The notes: generated from the letters alone by a model not told the origin. A DNA stretch of 64,000 bases from Azolla caroliniana (GCA_043228905.1 JBHGNT010000002.1:5642001-5706000), one strand, 5' to 3'; shown: positions 11,861 to 23,081, counted from the stretch's first letter. Numbers and translations: made by a program.

Positions 11861-13375
11861 CTTCTGCAACAAGTGATAGAGTGGGTCCGCAATGTGTGCA
11901 TAGTGCGGAATCCATATGTGGTAGAATGCACATGCCCCAAGAAATCTACGGACTTCGGATTGTGACTCGCATATTTCTTTCATAGCTTGAATCGCATCGA
12001 TCTTGACTGGCAACGGTCTTCGGTTGTAGGGCCCACATAGATGTCCGACTACCAATATCTCTTCTTGTCTGAATGCCGATTTCTCTCCGGAGAGTGTTAG
12101 GTGCACATCTTCTAACTTCCGTAACACTTTCTCGCAATCACGAATATGGTCGACTACGAACTTTCAGCATCCTCGATCATCCATAGTCTCATCTTTTTCT
12201 TCCACCGCACATCCTTTTATCGGAATGTCATCTAGGAATGGCATCGTTATCTTTGGAATGCAGACCTGAAGCACCTTGTTCATCGCATTCATCATATGTG
12301 CGTCCGAGTTTGTCGCGCCTTATGGTAGCGTGCACATCTGGACCAATCCTATCGGTGTTTGCATGGTAGTGATGTCTCGGCTCTCCACGACTAGTTGGAA
12401 TTGGTCATACCTGGAGTATAGGTCTCCGATGGAGTATATCGCACGACCGACAAACGCTTCCGCAAATTCGTTCACTATCGGATCGACTCTGGAGTTCCGG
12501 ATCGTGACCTTGTTCACCAGTTGCAAATCTTGAATAAATCGGAGTGACCCATTGTTCTTCAGAACCATAAACCATCAATTTGAGTATGGAGTGTTGGATG
12601 GCTCTAGAATCCCCATCGCCACCTTCTCCTTGAGCAAGTCAATGATTTTCAGAATAAGTGCCCGTGGCACCAGAATCGTCTTCAGGTTCCACGACACATG
12701 ATCAATTGTGAGGATCACCATCGGTTCCACTATCTTCGGGTCAACACACCCTATCTCTTTCGATGTGAATGCAAATGCTATTCCATGCTGCTCCAACATC
12801 TCACGAAACTGTTCTTCTTCATTTTGTGAGAGGAACCCACCTCCACCGATCCAAAGTTTCTTCCCGGTCTCATCCGTGAAGGCATGTCTGACATCCACGG
12901 ACTTCCGAAGTGTAAGATCTCCCAAGACTTCTTTCCTCTTTTGTTCACTATCGGCGGGCAGCGGTCCCGTGACCGGTTTCACCTTCTTTTCCACGGTCTT
13001 ATATTTCGTAAATACCATTGCTTCTTCTTTGCGGAGTGCATCCGGACCCATTTTCGCAATGATCTCATACATCTCGGCCGATTCCACTAGAACTACCCGG
13101 TCTCCCTGCCTATTCTCTTCTGCTAGTTCTTCAAGCCATTGTAGCGTGCTCCCGTAGAACACTTCTTCGACTACTCCCACGATTTCTTCGTCTTCTTTTA
13201 TTATTGATGCAAACCGTAACTCATCTTGCACCTTTCGGAATTCTTTCTTCATTACTCCGGTTACGACTGTGTATGTAGATGCTCCATCCAAACCGATTCG
13301 TACTTGGTTTGCTCCGAGAGTTTTCTTCCTGTGTGGGGTATCAGGGCTTCTCGGATTATTACTTCCCCACTCCAT
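11813..13375 (-). pseudogene. Gypsy E reverse transcriptase
   Basis: RT polymerises the element cDNA. On the minus strand: an N-terminal acidic region (12700-13375), the KEKVAMGILEPSNTPYSN motif at about 12580, NNGSLRFIQDLQLVNK (12500-12560), IYSIGDLYSRYDQF (12400), and the catalytic box FLDD at 12227-12238 in place of the common YxDD. The thumb and connection follow to 11813. Stops at about 12320, 12160 and elsewhere break it. FLDD lies in a conserved context (MPFLDDIPIKG) and may be the lineage norm rather than damage. Confidence 0.82.
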
Positions 13376-13386
13376 AATAGTCCACT

Positions 13387-14233
13387 TTAAAAATCCATTT
13401 TTGTTTGGGACAAGAGCTCTCTCTTGTTCCTTTCGTGATTTGATGGCACGGTTAGGAATTGGACAGTTTTCCCTCCGCTTTGGCTCTGAATTCGTACAAA
13501 AGCTGCTCCACTATCGAGGACCTTTGTCTCCATTCGTGAAGCCGTGATAAAGGGTTTTCTAAGGATCACGGAGTGTGAGACCTCATCTTGCACGAAGAAA
13601 TTTTGGTCAATCTCCACATCTCCGATCTTTACCGTCACATCCGAACAAGCCACAAATAAATCTTCCGTTGTTTTAGTGGCTGCCCGGATCTTCCATCCAT
13701 GATTAGTGTTAATAGGCCACTTCCCCTTTCGGTAGAACTCCTTGGACATCAAATTGATCTCCGATCCGTGATCAATCAATGCTATTACGGGCTCCTTGAT
13801 GTTTCCGATTTGGACCAGAGTCTCCGTAGTTGCGCATGCCTAGTGTGGCCTTGTGTAGTGGGAGTTCGGAATTTCATCCTCCATTTCGGTGTCAATCATT
13901 AGAACGGTATTTGCATTCACCCTTGGAGCATTTTCCTCCGTATTTTGTCTTTTCTCTTCACGAGATCCACAAGAAGATCATGGAACTCCTTCTTCGCTAT
14001 TCCGAGTAATTCCCAAAGCGAAAAATCTACTTGACTATCGGGGATTCTCTCCTCGAACACCTTTTTTAAGTCCATTCGTTGCTCGATGTCCGAAGCAAGT
14101 TTGAATGCCGGAATTGTTTTTCCTTTCCCCTTCCCTTCGGAGTTCCAGCTCTCCGGCATCTTTGATGGTCCGACCGCATGATCCGTGTGCCGTCGTTTCT
14201 CATTTACATACACCTCATGTAATTGGCATAGGG
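13387..14233 (-). pseudogene. Gypsy E aspartic protease and upstream linker
   Basis: 13387-13779 carries IDHGSEINLMSKEFY, the DxGSE-type retropepsin active site, followed by VILRKPFITASRMETKVLD and the VQFLTV region. Upstream (13917-14213) is a charged linker with DIEQRMDLKKVFEERIPDSQ and ELLGIAKKEFHDLLVDLVKR. The same linker occurs in element I at the right edge of the window, so the two are relatives. Frame breaks lie between linker and protease. Confidence 0.78.
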
Positions 14234-14234
14234 C

Positions 14235-14625
14235 CTACACGCTATTCTTATCGACGGGGCGCTCCCATCTCGTAGCTTCTCGGATGCCTTCTGGGGTGCT
14301 TCGGATTTCATTAGAGTCAGTTTTCTCATGGTTTTCTAGCACTTCCGGCCAAAAAGATGTCTTTGCTCTAGATGTCTCACCCACACATATCCCCGCGGTT
14401 GTCACATAATTGCTTTTCGCCGCTATTTCCTCCTCTAGGACCTTCTTCATGCCGCCTTTTCGGAAGTTCAGTCGAAGTGGCTTCTGAGAGTCCATCGAAT
14501 GAATCTGATTTCCCTCGTAGTAGATAAGGTCCCGTCGTAGCGCCTCCTTGTGCTCGTCGCAATCCCTCCGATCATGTTCGGTGCTATCGCACCATATGCA
14601 TCAACGGTCCATATACTTCGAACTT
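14235..14625 (-). pseudogene. Gypsy E CCHC zinc knuckle and following segment
   Basis: The minus strand encodes CIWCDSTEHDRRDC (C-x2-C-x4-H-x4-C) at about 14563-14605, typical of the Gag nucleocapsid that binds RNA. Next comes PLRLNFRKGGMKKVLEEEI, matched by NFGRGGLKKIVEEE in element I. The gag-only elements lack this knuckle. Confidence 0.7.
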
Positions 14626-15580
14626 GTGGGACAGTCATCCGACTTCTTCACCATCACGATTTTTAGATTCTCCGTCTCCTTCAACAATAGCTCCACCGTG
14701 GTTGCATCGATTCCCTTCTCGGTCATAGTCTCCCGAGCCCACGGTTGATGGTCTTCCAATCCGGATCTTGGTTTCGGAATTGGTTCCGAAACCCTCTTTT
14801 CTTCACTACCAAGCCATTGCCCCCTCTTTGTGTATTGCGCGACGATATCCTGCACGTTTTCACATGTATTGGTGAGGCCAATCTCAGTAGTGGTGTCCTC
14901 TAGAATCATTCCAAGATCTTTCCGTTCCCAGACCCACGGCTCGTAAGAACATGATCACTTTGTCCGATGCGAGGATAGCTTGATCTCTTGCGGACAACCT
15001 CCCGAACCGACTTTTGAATGCCGAAAACACATCGAGGACCTTCAACCCCTTGTCTGGCGTTTCCACCCAATCTTCGAATCCCCTCCGCGTTGCCTTGGAG
15101 GAGTCCTCGATGGTGAACATGGTCTTAAGCGCTTCTTCAAATGCTTCCCACGTCGGATTTTGTTGTTGTATCCCGTGGATACTCCCTTGAAGCCCGTCCA
15201 TAGCCACCCGATTGAAGGATGTCACCTGTAATCCTTCCGATATTCCACACCGTAGCATTTCCACCTTGTAATCCCGCAAATATTGTGAAACATCCTTCCC
15301 GTTGAATTGCCTGTTCCGTTGCACGAGCCGCTCTACTGCTGTCGCAATCTCCGACATCGCGCGTTGTTCTTGTAGCATCCGCTCGAACATCGCCATCATG
15401 TTTTTTTTTTTTTACCATAAAACATATGCTCCATTGGTATTAATAAAAAGCCCGGAGGCAGTATACAAATAGTACATAATATTGTTTCATCTCCACCAGT
15501 ATATCTGAACTGATTCTAGCATTTGTAAAAACTGTTGGGAACATCGCCATCATGTTGTTAGTTTCTGGTTGATTTTCCAT
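14601..15580 (-). pseudogene. Gypsy E gag, split by a retro-insert
   Basis: The gag start is ATG at 15580 (MENQPETNNMMAMF), the same start context as F (MENQQKAM...). It is interrupted at 15401-15538 by a poly(A)-tailed insert, then continues VERLVQRNRQFNGKDVSQYL, NPTWEAFEEALKTMF and KVIMFLRAV. After a frameshift near 14895 it continues LGMILEDTTTEIGLT, the counterpart of the IGIELEDDDGANGLTEDW motif of F and M. Gag forms the particle in which reverse transcription happens. Homology over the whole capsid-like region links this pol-bearing element to the gag-only ones. Confidence 0.8.
15401..15538 (-). mobile_element. poly(A)-tailed 138-bp retro-insert in E gag
   Basis: The insert lies between two exact copies of GAACATCGCCATCATG (15385-15400 and 15539-15554), a 16-bp TSD. 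The plus strand begins with 13 T, so the minus strand ends in poly(A). The body is short and non-coding. This is the signature of target-primed reverse transcription: a 5'-truncated LINE end, a SINE, or another RNA. Its source is not recognised. Confidence 0.85.
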
Positions 15581-15597
15581 CTCCTTGCCACCCGAGT

Positions 15598-15619
15598 TTC
15601 ACATCGGGTTCACCACTTG
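15598..15619 (-). promoter_or_regulatory. Gypsy E primer-binding site
   Basis: The minus strand reads TGGTGAACCCGATGTGAA, 4 nt (CAAG) after the 5' LTR end ACA. It differs by one base from the site of F and M. The cognate tRNA was not identified. Confidence 0.6.
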
Positions 15620-16346
15620 TGTTGTGCCTTTCGGCGCCGGATCGTTTGCGTGAGTCGGGTGGGAACCCCTGAGGTTTTGGACTAGGAGAAAGAAGAATAT
15701 GAGATAATGTTAGTTAGGAAAAGATTGCAAGAAGAAGATATGAAAATCGTGAATCCCACGAGTATGTGTATTAATTGATACTTAGATTGTAAGAGAGAAA
15801 TAGATGGCAAATGCGTGAATCCCACGAATATTTTATATTAATCAAACCTTATAAAAATCAACAACCATGTACATCTTTTCTCTGTTCCTTATATAGTGAT
15901 GGAAGAGACTAAACATTGCATCATATTCTTTCCTAAAGTGTTCATGCACACTAGATGTGCATGGGTTGCCTTTTTCAACCATGCTTTTTTATTTCCTAAA
16001 TATAGTGCTCATGCACACTAGATGTGCACGAGTAATTGGCTTGCGTTTTTCTTTTGAATAAAGTTTTCACGCACTCTAAAAGTGCATGATTTATTTTTTT
16101 GTAAAAATAGGCGTAAATATAACTCTTATACTTACTAAATCTATATTTAGATCACTTATGATAAGTTAGTACAATGGTAAAGTTTGGGTTTGTTTACATG
16201 GAGGTATAAGGTTTGAATCTTGCACTATGCATGTAACAATGTTTTTAATATTTTCTTTTATTTATTTATGCGTACTTAATTCGAATATATATATATATAT
16301 ATATATATTTACATATTTCACGTAGTGTGCAAATTAAACTACGACA
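15620..16346 (-). repeat. Gypsy E 5' LTR
   Basis: 727 bp, partner of 9061-9789 with few substitutions. It includes the second tRNA-like module (16166-16226, plus strand). Confidence 0.92.
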
Positions 16347-17044
16347 CCGTGAAGGTTTCAATTCCCTTCGTGTGATGGGTCAAATTGATCTCTTCTACCA
16401 CCGCGACCTTGTCCTCGTCCACTGTCCGAATTCGAGAAGAACATTTGTCCTTCCGATGTTTTGCTTTTGGTTTGGACGTGGTTCTCTTCGCCCAATAGCA
16501 TTGATTGGAGGTCGAAGAATGAAGGAGGGTTTTCTCTTGCCAAGATTGCCATCCGTAATGGATCGAATCGTTGTGCAAGGCCACTCAAGCATTCTTGAAC
16601 CATCTCGTCTTCGTCGACGTTTATTTTGATGGAGCCAAGCGAGTCACAAATGCTCTTGATCTTGGCGGTGTAGTAGGACACAAACATGTCTTTTTGCCGA
16701 ATATTGCTCAACTCTTGTCGGAGTTGAAGCTTTCAGGCAGTCGTGTTGGTGGTGAACAATTTCTTTAAATTCTCCCACGCCTCTTTGGGCATCTTGGCAT
16801 CTCGAATGTGGCTAACCATGTGGTCGTGGACACATGTTGGCAAGGAATACATGACTCGACTCACCGCTTGCTCCCATGTTGCGTAGTCGGCGTTCTTTGA
16901 GTCGGGTCGATTTTCTTGAGCGCCATTCATGTAGCTCCAATACCCTTGGCCGACGAGGTATTGGGTCATCTTGTACTCCCAAGATGAATAATTGATCCGG
17001 TCTAGCTTTTCACTAGGGAGCGAGCTACCCATTTTTGTGTTCAT
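16347..17044 (-). pseudogene. Copia C gag
   Basis: UBN2/DUF4219-type Copia gag. ATG at about 17044 starts MNTKMGSSLPSEKLDRINYS, followed by WEYKMTQYLVGQGYW and PKEAWENLKKLF. A TGA stop near 16733 follows TTNTTA. The frame continues KLQLRQELS-like sequence through ICDSLGSI and RGRGGRRDQFDP to the Gypsy E insertion. Its continuation, including the zinc knuckle, is at 8930-9060. The 5' UTR and primer site (17205-17216) lie to the right. Confidence 0.85.
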
Positions 17045-17204
17045 TTTGATGTAGTGTGTTCTCTTCTTTTGCTTTTCTTCCTTCGTTCACGTACTCATGC
17101 TACGTAGCGGCACTACGGTAGCGAATAGTCGGAATTTGTCGTTGGTGTTTCGAACACACAATTATGAAGAGGCGGATGGCCTTAGTGGATGTGCTAAACC
17201 ACAT

Positions 17205-17216
17205 GCTCTAATGCCA
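17205..17216 (-). promoter_or_regulatory. Copia C primer-binding site
   Basis: The minus strand reads TGGCATTAGAGC directly after the 5' LTR end AACA. It is two changes away from the initiator tRNA-Met site TGGTATCAGAGC. Confidence 0.7.
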
Positions 17217-17660
17217 TGTTAAGAATTAGGTAAGTAATTAAGCAAGGGTTAATTAGTACCTAATTATGTGATTAGTTGATAAGCGGAAGATTAAGTGATA
17301 TGTGTGTGTATGTGTGTGAGAGGAAGAGAGAGAGGAAGATAACACTTATGAACAACACAAGATGGGGGATGAGTAACTATATTAAATTAGCATTATCATC
17401 ATCAAATACAAAAATACCTACAATGAGGTAAATATAGATTTCATGTGCAATTGTGCCCATGTGTGAGGATAATATAGGTACAAAGGTGTAAGTCCTATAT
17501 TAAATGTACTTAGGAGTGGAGGATCTAGAATATCCCACTTAAGTACAAGGTCCTATTTAATGCGTTATAGTCAACACTTCTAACTAGATTCTATCTAGGT
17601 AACTACGAAGTTACATGGTTGACTAAATAACTAACTCTAGTTGAGCTTGATCTCTCAACA
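17217..17660 (-). repeat. Copia C 5' LTR
   Basis: 444 bp, partner of 5727-6158. It is followed by the TSD CTTCC (17661-17665). Confidence 0.92.
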
Positions 17661-17914
17661 CTTCCACCCTTATGTATGCACTTAAATGTTACTAGGCTTT
17701 AGTCTTATTTTTATATTTACAATTGAGCGCACATCACACGTGCACATGTTTAACTTTACATCCAGCTTTCCTTTTACGATTCTCATTTCAGTCCTATTTA
17801 CAACATGCTAACATATGTGTGTGGCCTTCACCCCTTTCACACGTGCACATTGCACCTTCTTGATTTCGTTCGTTGCACACAATTTTCATACCGTTGGCGA
17901 AAATCTTCACGACA
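17661..17914 (-). repeat. B 3' LTR, inner part
   Basis: Continues the LTR broken by Copia C. It matches 23600-23690 plus 27432-27597 and ends CTTCACGACA, so the minus strand starts TGTCGTGAAG. Confidence 0.88.
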
Positions 17915-17955
17915 TCCACCCTCACCAAACCGCACGTCCTCCGGTACGTGCCAAG
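17915..17955 (-). promoter_or_regulatory. B stem-loop and polypurine tract
   Basis: On the minus strand, 17932-17951 reads GCACGTACCGGAGGACGTGC, then GGTTTGGTGAGGGTGGA up to the LTR. Compared with E, F and L (GCACAT...ATGTGC), one A-T pair of the stem has become G-C on both sides. The loop is unchanged. Confidence 0.68.
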
Positions 17956-18998
17956 AAGAGAGAGAGTGAGATTTCAGCTACGGTGATTAGTACGATTCCT
18001 CCATTTCGAGCATGTCCATTCCCTTCACTCGAACCACTGTCGCCACCGAATCCACCATATCATTCTCTCATTCTTTGCTTTACCATGACCAATTGTCATG
18101 GCTCCTTGTTCTCCTTCCAAGCATAACCGTTTAGGCTTTATGCATTTTCTACCCTCGTTCTAACCATCTCCTTGGTCAAGGCACTCCGCACTTCGTCCAC
18201 CCTCGTCGTACAATCTCGCGTTAGAGTTGATGATCTTCATGTTAGAGCCCTCTTTAGTCGAGATCTCATCCTTTGTAACACCCTTCAAATCTGCTTGGCT
18301 CATTTGGCCCTTGTTGTCCATGGTAGTGCGCCTGCTTGGCCTCTTCCTTGTCTTCATCAACCTTGACTTCTTTCCGGATTGGTCTCGTCCGATCGGCTTC
18401 CGTTTGGATTTGTATTCGGTTGAATCAGACTCGGTTGGCTGGTTTCGACCGAGTCGGTCCCCTTCCGGGTCGAGTTTGACCGATTGATTTCAGTCCGGGT
18501 TGGCTTCCATTTCCTCCGGTTGAGTCGGATTAGCGTCTTTCCGGCTCAATCTTGTTTGATCGGCTTCCGGCTGGAATGATTTCCATCTGGGTCAGGCTCG
18601 ACCGATTGGATTTCGGCCGAATCCACTTCCATTTGGTTTGTCTTTTGTTTAGGCCGGAATTCCGACCGGATCATCTTCCGTCCGAACTCACTTCTAGCTC
18701 TACGTTCCTTGTTGCCACCTCCCATCTCTCCGGTCTCACGTTGGTTCTCGGACACAACCGCCGAAGTCTCTAGAACTAGTGGGCAAGAATCCTTGGTATT
18801 ACCGTCCTCCGTCATTTCGCCCATAGCCACCTTCTCGGCTATCTCTTCGTCGTATGCATTGACTTTGACCTTTGTTTTCTCTCCGCCACCTTTTGTCTCT
18901 TCGGTCTCACGTTGCCTTTCGAATGCAACCGCCGAATTCTCTAGAATTAGTGGTGGGAAATTCTCATGTTTGCATTCACAAGTGGAAGGATCACGCAT
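17955..18998 (-). pseudogene. B gag C-terminal hinge (repeat-motif region)
   Basis: 18546-18998 codes a low-complexity charged segment with two copies of a repeated motif: LENSAVAFERQRETEE and LETSAVVSENQRETGE. Downstream on the minus strand come basic stretches and a conserved piece, [20 protein letters not shown] (18160-18360). The same modules are in F (46150-47000) and in the J piece (40127-40985). No enzyme domain is seen. The region is joined to the gag part at 22077-23060 through a DNA transposon insertion. Confidence 0.7.
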
Positions 18999-21955
18999 TT
19001 GACTTATACATTCCTTTTATAATCTTGCGAATTTAGGCGATTTTCAGAAACTTGATACACCAATATCACATGTTTTAAATAGCATGTAAAATTTGTTAAT
19101 TTTTTGAGATTTAACAAGTTTCAAAATGATAATTTTTAAAATTGAATAGTTTTTCAATAAATGCTTAAACATTGATGGTTTGAAAATATGAAATGTAGTT
19201 AACTTTAAAAAAATCACAATGGTTAATTTAACACACAAGTTAAGATTAATGGTTTCACTATCTTGAGAAGATGTAGGTTCCAGAAGTGGAAGTTACATCT
19301 ATTGTTAGACTTGAAAATGTTTTAAGTATAAGAGGTAACATTGTAATCCTTAATGCCATCATCTATAAATTTAGTGCTCATTAACATCTATACATTCACA
19401 ACTCAAGAAATGTATACACTATTTATAAACAGTTTTGATAAATCCATAACTCCTAAATTGTAGATGATATTCATAAACTGTCAAAACTACCAAACTTAGA
19501 TGTAAACATTAATATATCAATTTGAACATATCACATACTTATCAAGGTATCCACAATGCTCTCATCTTCTTCATTTTGAGAGCTCCCCTACAAAATTTGT
19601 GAAGTAAATGGCATTTACAAGGTTCAATTACCATCAACACAATTATTAATGGTTTTTTGTTAATCAAGGAAGCACATGTTCACCGTAAGGTATCTTGTTG
19701 TGCAACATAATTCTTTACAACATCGATATGCATCTTTTACTCTTGTCAAAACAGATATTTTAGTACAATTCGAGTTCATGTAAACCCTAAACCTCTTTTA
19801 TTTGAAAAAAAAAAGATTTCTAAACATGAACTCCATACATTGTATTGAATTGATGTACAAAACAGAGTTTTCATCACAATTTCATACAATGTATCCAATT
19901 TATGTTCAAAGTTTTTTTTCCCCAATTAAAAAAAATAAAAAATAAAAAATAAATCGAACTTGACTTGATGAAAAAACCAGATTTTTCACCACAATTCAGT
20001 ACAATGTACCTAGTTTATGTTTAAAGTAATTTTTTTCAATTTTTTTTTTGATTTTTTTTGGAAAAAAAACTTTAAACATGAATTCGATACATTGTATTGA
20101 CTTGTGATAAGAACTCTGGTTTTTTCATCATTTCATTTCTTTTTTAAAATAACCAAAAGGACCCAAAATAAATAGAAAAAAACCAAAATTGTTTTTTTTA
20201 AAAGCCCCCAAAAAAACTTTTAAACATGAACTCAATGTATCGAGTTCGTGTCAAAAAGTTGACTTTTCAACATGAATTTGATACGGTGTATCGAGTTCAT
20301 GTTTAAATGTTTTAAACACAAACTCGATACATTGTATCGAGTTCATGTAAAAAAACTGAGTTTTTCAACACGAACTCCATACGGCGTATCGAGTTCATGT
20401 TTAAAGTTTTTTTTATTTTTTTATTTTTAAAATTTTTTCTATCTATTTTGGGTCTTTATTTATTTATTTTTAATTTTTTTTTAAGTGAGGAAAAAACTGG
20501 ATTTTTCATCACAAGTCGATACAATGTATCGAATTCATGTTTAAAGTTTTTTTTCCCAAAAAATAATTATAAATAAATAAATAAAATATCAAAAAAGTTT
20601 GAAAAAAAATTGAAAAATTTTGGAAAAATTACTTTAAACATGAACTCTATACATTGTATTGAATTGTGGTGAAAAAACTGGTTTTTTCACCAAGTCAAGC
20701 TCAATTGTTTTATTTTTTTATTTTTTTAAATCTGAGAAAAAAACTTTGAAGATGAATTTGATACATTGTATGTCATTGTGATCAAAACTTTGTTTTTTAC
20801 ATCAACTCGATATAATGTATGGAGTTCATGTTTAGAAATCATCTTTTTATTCAAATAAAAGAGGTTTAGGGTTTTTACATGAACTCGAATTGTACTAAAA
20901 TCTTTGTTTTTACAAGAGAAAAAGATGCATATCGATACTACAAAGAAGTATGTTGCACAACAAGACACCTTATGGTGAACATGGGCTTCATTGATTAAAA
21001 AAAAACCATTAAGAATTGTGTTGATGGTAATTAAACCTTGCAAATGCCATTTACGTGGTGTATAAAATATTCTTGTGGTTCTTAATCACCACGTCAAGCA
21101 CTTAATGTTGATCTTCATAGTTTGGTTCATCTACAACAGAGAAACATTTATGTGGAACTAAGGATGACAACACGAGCATAACTCAGGTGACAATGAAACT
21201 TGCAAGAACTCAAGGTGGGGATATTAATAGCTACACATGTAGATGGCCATCAACTAGGGCACTAATTCTGCATTGGTAAAGTTTTGGACGTGGTGATGGA
21301 TTAAACTTTTGTAATACATCTATCATTGATATTAGTGAGGTGGATATTATTGTGTATGACTTTACACTGACAAAAGTTAGATGTTTAAGGACGACAATGA
21401 TAGACATAATAAAAAAGATATTACAAAGACTAGAAGATATCTCAAATTGAAGGCGAACAAGATTTAGTGCACACAATTTGGAGACACCATTTAGTGAAGA
21501 CAATGATTTGATTGGTACATTTAAAAATGAGGAGGAAGAGTCACAATTGTATATTAGTTATAGTAGTGATTCTCAGGAAACGAATGATGATAATGATGCA
21601 AATAACTCTTAAATGTATTTTTTGTGCAACGATATGTAAGAAATTTAGACAATATTTTATCAAATGAAATAAAAAAGTTGACTGTTTTGAAATCTTTCGC
21701 TTATGATTTTGTTATGATCTAAAATACTGCTAGTTGTAATTTCTTCTTAAAAATACACAAAGTTATTTTTTGTATTTGGCCAAAATTTGGCATTTTTCAA
21801 TTTTACCAAATGGTGAAAATTTTAGCTTTTTCATCAAGTTTTTGAGAACATGTGATACTGGTATCAAGATGTTTTGTGAAATGGCAAAAAAAGCCCCAAA
21901 ATCATATGTAATATTCCTTATCCTTCCATTTGTGCGCGATCCTTCCACTTGTGAA
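18975..21955. mobile_element. DNA transposon with inverted ends inside B
   Basis: The ends are inverted: GCATTCACAAGTGGAAGGATC on the left and its complement, GATCCTTCCACTTGTGAATG, on the right near 21939-21958. Weaker symmetry extends about 130 bp inward (both sides share TATCACATGTT...). It interrupts the B hinge, whose reading resumes on both sides. A short acidic frame end (SYSSDSQETNDDNDANNS then stop, plus strand, about 21560-21612) may be remnant coding. Superfamily and TSD could not be set, as flanking copies do not match cleanly. Confidence 0.6.
19600..21065. repeat. large foldback with palindromic core
   Basis: The arms, about 350 bp each (about 19605-19950 and 20715-21060), are inverted copies of each other, sharing e.g. 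TACAATTCGAGTTCATGTA and GTTCACCRTAAGGTRTCTTG. The roughly 760-bp centre holds about a dozen imperfect palindromes of the type GAACTCGATACATTGTATCG, separated by A/T runs. The whole could form a long hairpin. No coding sequence is seen. Confidence 0.75.
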
Positions 21956-21974
21956 TGCGAATGTACCCATTAAC

Positions 21975-23060
21975 CCTCTTGATCGAGCAAGCCTCGATTA
22001 TTCTTCCCTCCTTGTTGCATGTATTAGTTTCGACCTTCGGCTCCTCGCCGACACCTTCCATCTCTTGTGTCTCACGTTAGTTCTTGGACGCAAATGCCCA
22101 AGTCTCTAGAAGAAGTTCGGAGAAAATCTGGTCGTGGTCGTTGTCAACACTTGTTGTCTTGTTCATAGCCACCTCTTTGATGTCGATTTTAGTGGCTAGA
22201 TCCTCCATCATGTCGACCTCACACTCTTTATCTCCCTTGATGCAAGCTTTGATTAAGCTTGCTCCTTCGTCCTCCCTCAAAGTGGCCTTCTCCGTCCTCA
22301 AGTCATCATCAATCTTCGTTTCATGTAGGTTGCTTTCTTTAGGCGGCTCGACCTCTTTAGGTGGTCTTGTTTTTTCTACATTTGACCTTACCAAGTCAAT
22401 ATCTTCAAGCCATTGATGACGCCTATCGATCTTGTTGCACGCTCTCTTCACCGCAGCCCAGTCTGACACAAGCCTGTTCACTTGGGTATCATCTTCGAGG
22501 AGAGCCCCCAATTCTCATCTATCCTTCATATCCATAGCTTTCAGGAAGTACAAAGTCTTGTCCTCCTCAAGCAACACTTGGTCCGTGGCAGGGAGACGAC
22601 TAAAAATTTGGTCGAACTCGTCGTATACCCTTGAGGCGCTCATCTTCTTATTTTTCTTTTCTATCCACTTCATCAAGACATGTCAAGTCATCCTCGACAA
22701 ATCTTCCGTCGCGAACTCCGCTAATGTTGCTTTCTCGAAATCGGACCACGTTGTCATCCTTTCTTGAAGCTCGATGACCCGCCTTTGGACATTGTTGGTG
22801 GCAACTCACTTGAAACTAGAGATTTGATGTGCTTCAGACACGTCCCTTTGATTCATCTCCCTTTTGTATACATCCAGGAACTTCATAATGTTCCTTCCAT
22901 CAAACTGACCCTTGACCTCCACGACATAGTTGATAGCCTTCTCCACGCTCACATCGTTGTCCCGAGATCTCATCATTTGTTTGAAGATTATCATCATTCT
23001 TTTGAACTCTCCCTCTTGATTGCTTGAGGATGCCATCTCCAAGTATTGGTCGATCCTCAT
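21975..23060 (-). pseudogene. B gag (capsid-like region)
   Basis: Minus strand frame from about 23060: MRIDQYLEMASSSNQEGEFK, then NYVVEVKGQFDGRNIMKFLD (counterpart of RFNGDKVPSYLGAYNADME in M) and DQVLLEEDKTLYFLKAMD. After a stop near 22512 it continues LGALLEDDTQVNRLVSDW, the version of the IGIELEDDDGANGLTEDW motif found in F and M. An acidic region follows to 22077, then ELLLETWAFASKN, a third copy of the ET-AV repeat motif. Stops near 22805, 22690 and 22512 break it. There is no zinc knuckle or pol. Confidence 0.72.
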
Positions 23061-23081
23061 CTTGATCCTTCCTAGCGCTTC

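Larger units (their letters stand above)
9061..16346 (-). mobile_element. Gypsy E, pol-bearing element inserted in Copia C gag
   Basis: 7.3-kb Ty3/Gypsy element on the minus strand with LTRs 9061-9789 and 15620-16346. Order on the minus strand is gag, CCHC, protease, RT, RNase H, integrase, which is the Gypsy order. The flanks share CCGT (9057-9060, 16347-16350), a 4-bp TSD. Removing E with one CCGT copy makes the Copia C gag frame continuous, which supports 4 rather than 5 bp. The primer site (15598-15615) and PPT stem-loop (9808-9827) match those of B, F and L. Several stops and frameshifts interrupt pol. This is the most complete member of the branch that could supply pol to the gag-only elements. 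Confidence 0.9.
5727..17660 (-). mobile_element. Copia C, RT-less element inserted in the B left LTR
   Basis: Ty1/Copia on the minus strand with LTRs at 5727-6158 and 17217-17660 and TSD CTTCC (5722-5726, 17661-17665). The primer site on the minus strand after the 5' LTR is TGGCATTAGAGC, a mutated tRNA-iMet site. It codes gag (16347-17044), zinc knuckle, protease and integrase (7744-9060), then a linker that stops at RWVKAV near 6345. From there the sequence jumps to a short 3' tail, so almost all RT and RNase H is deleted. C holds Gypsy E and a solo LTR. With no RT of its own it must have been copied by another Copia, or lost RT after insertion. Confidence 0.9.

Noticed and set aside
12227-12238. 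FLDD in Gypsy E RT as an inactivating mutation
   Set aside because: The surrounding motif is well kept and Phe at the first position is tolerated in some Gypsy lineages; more likely the family state.
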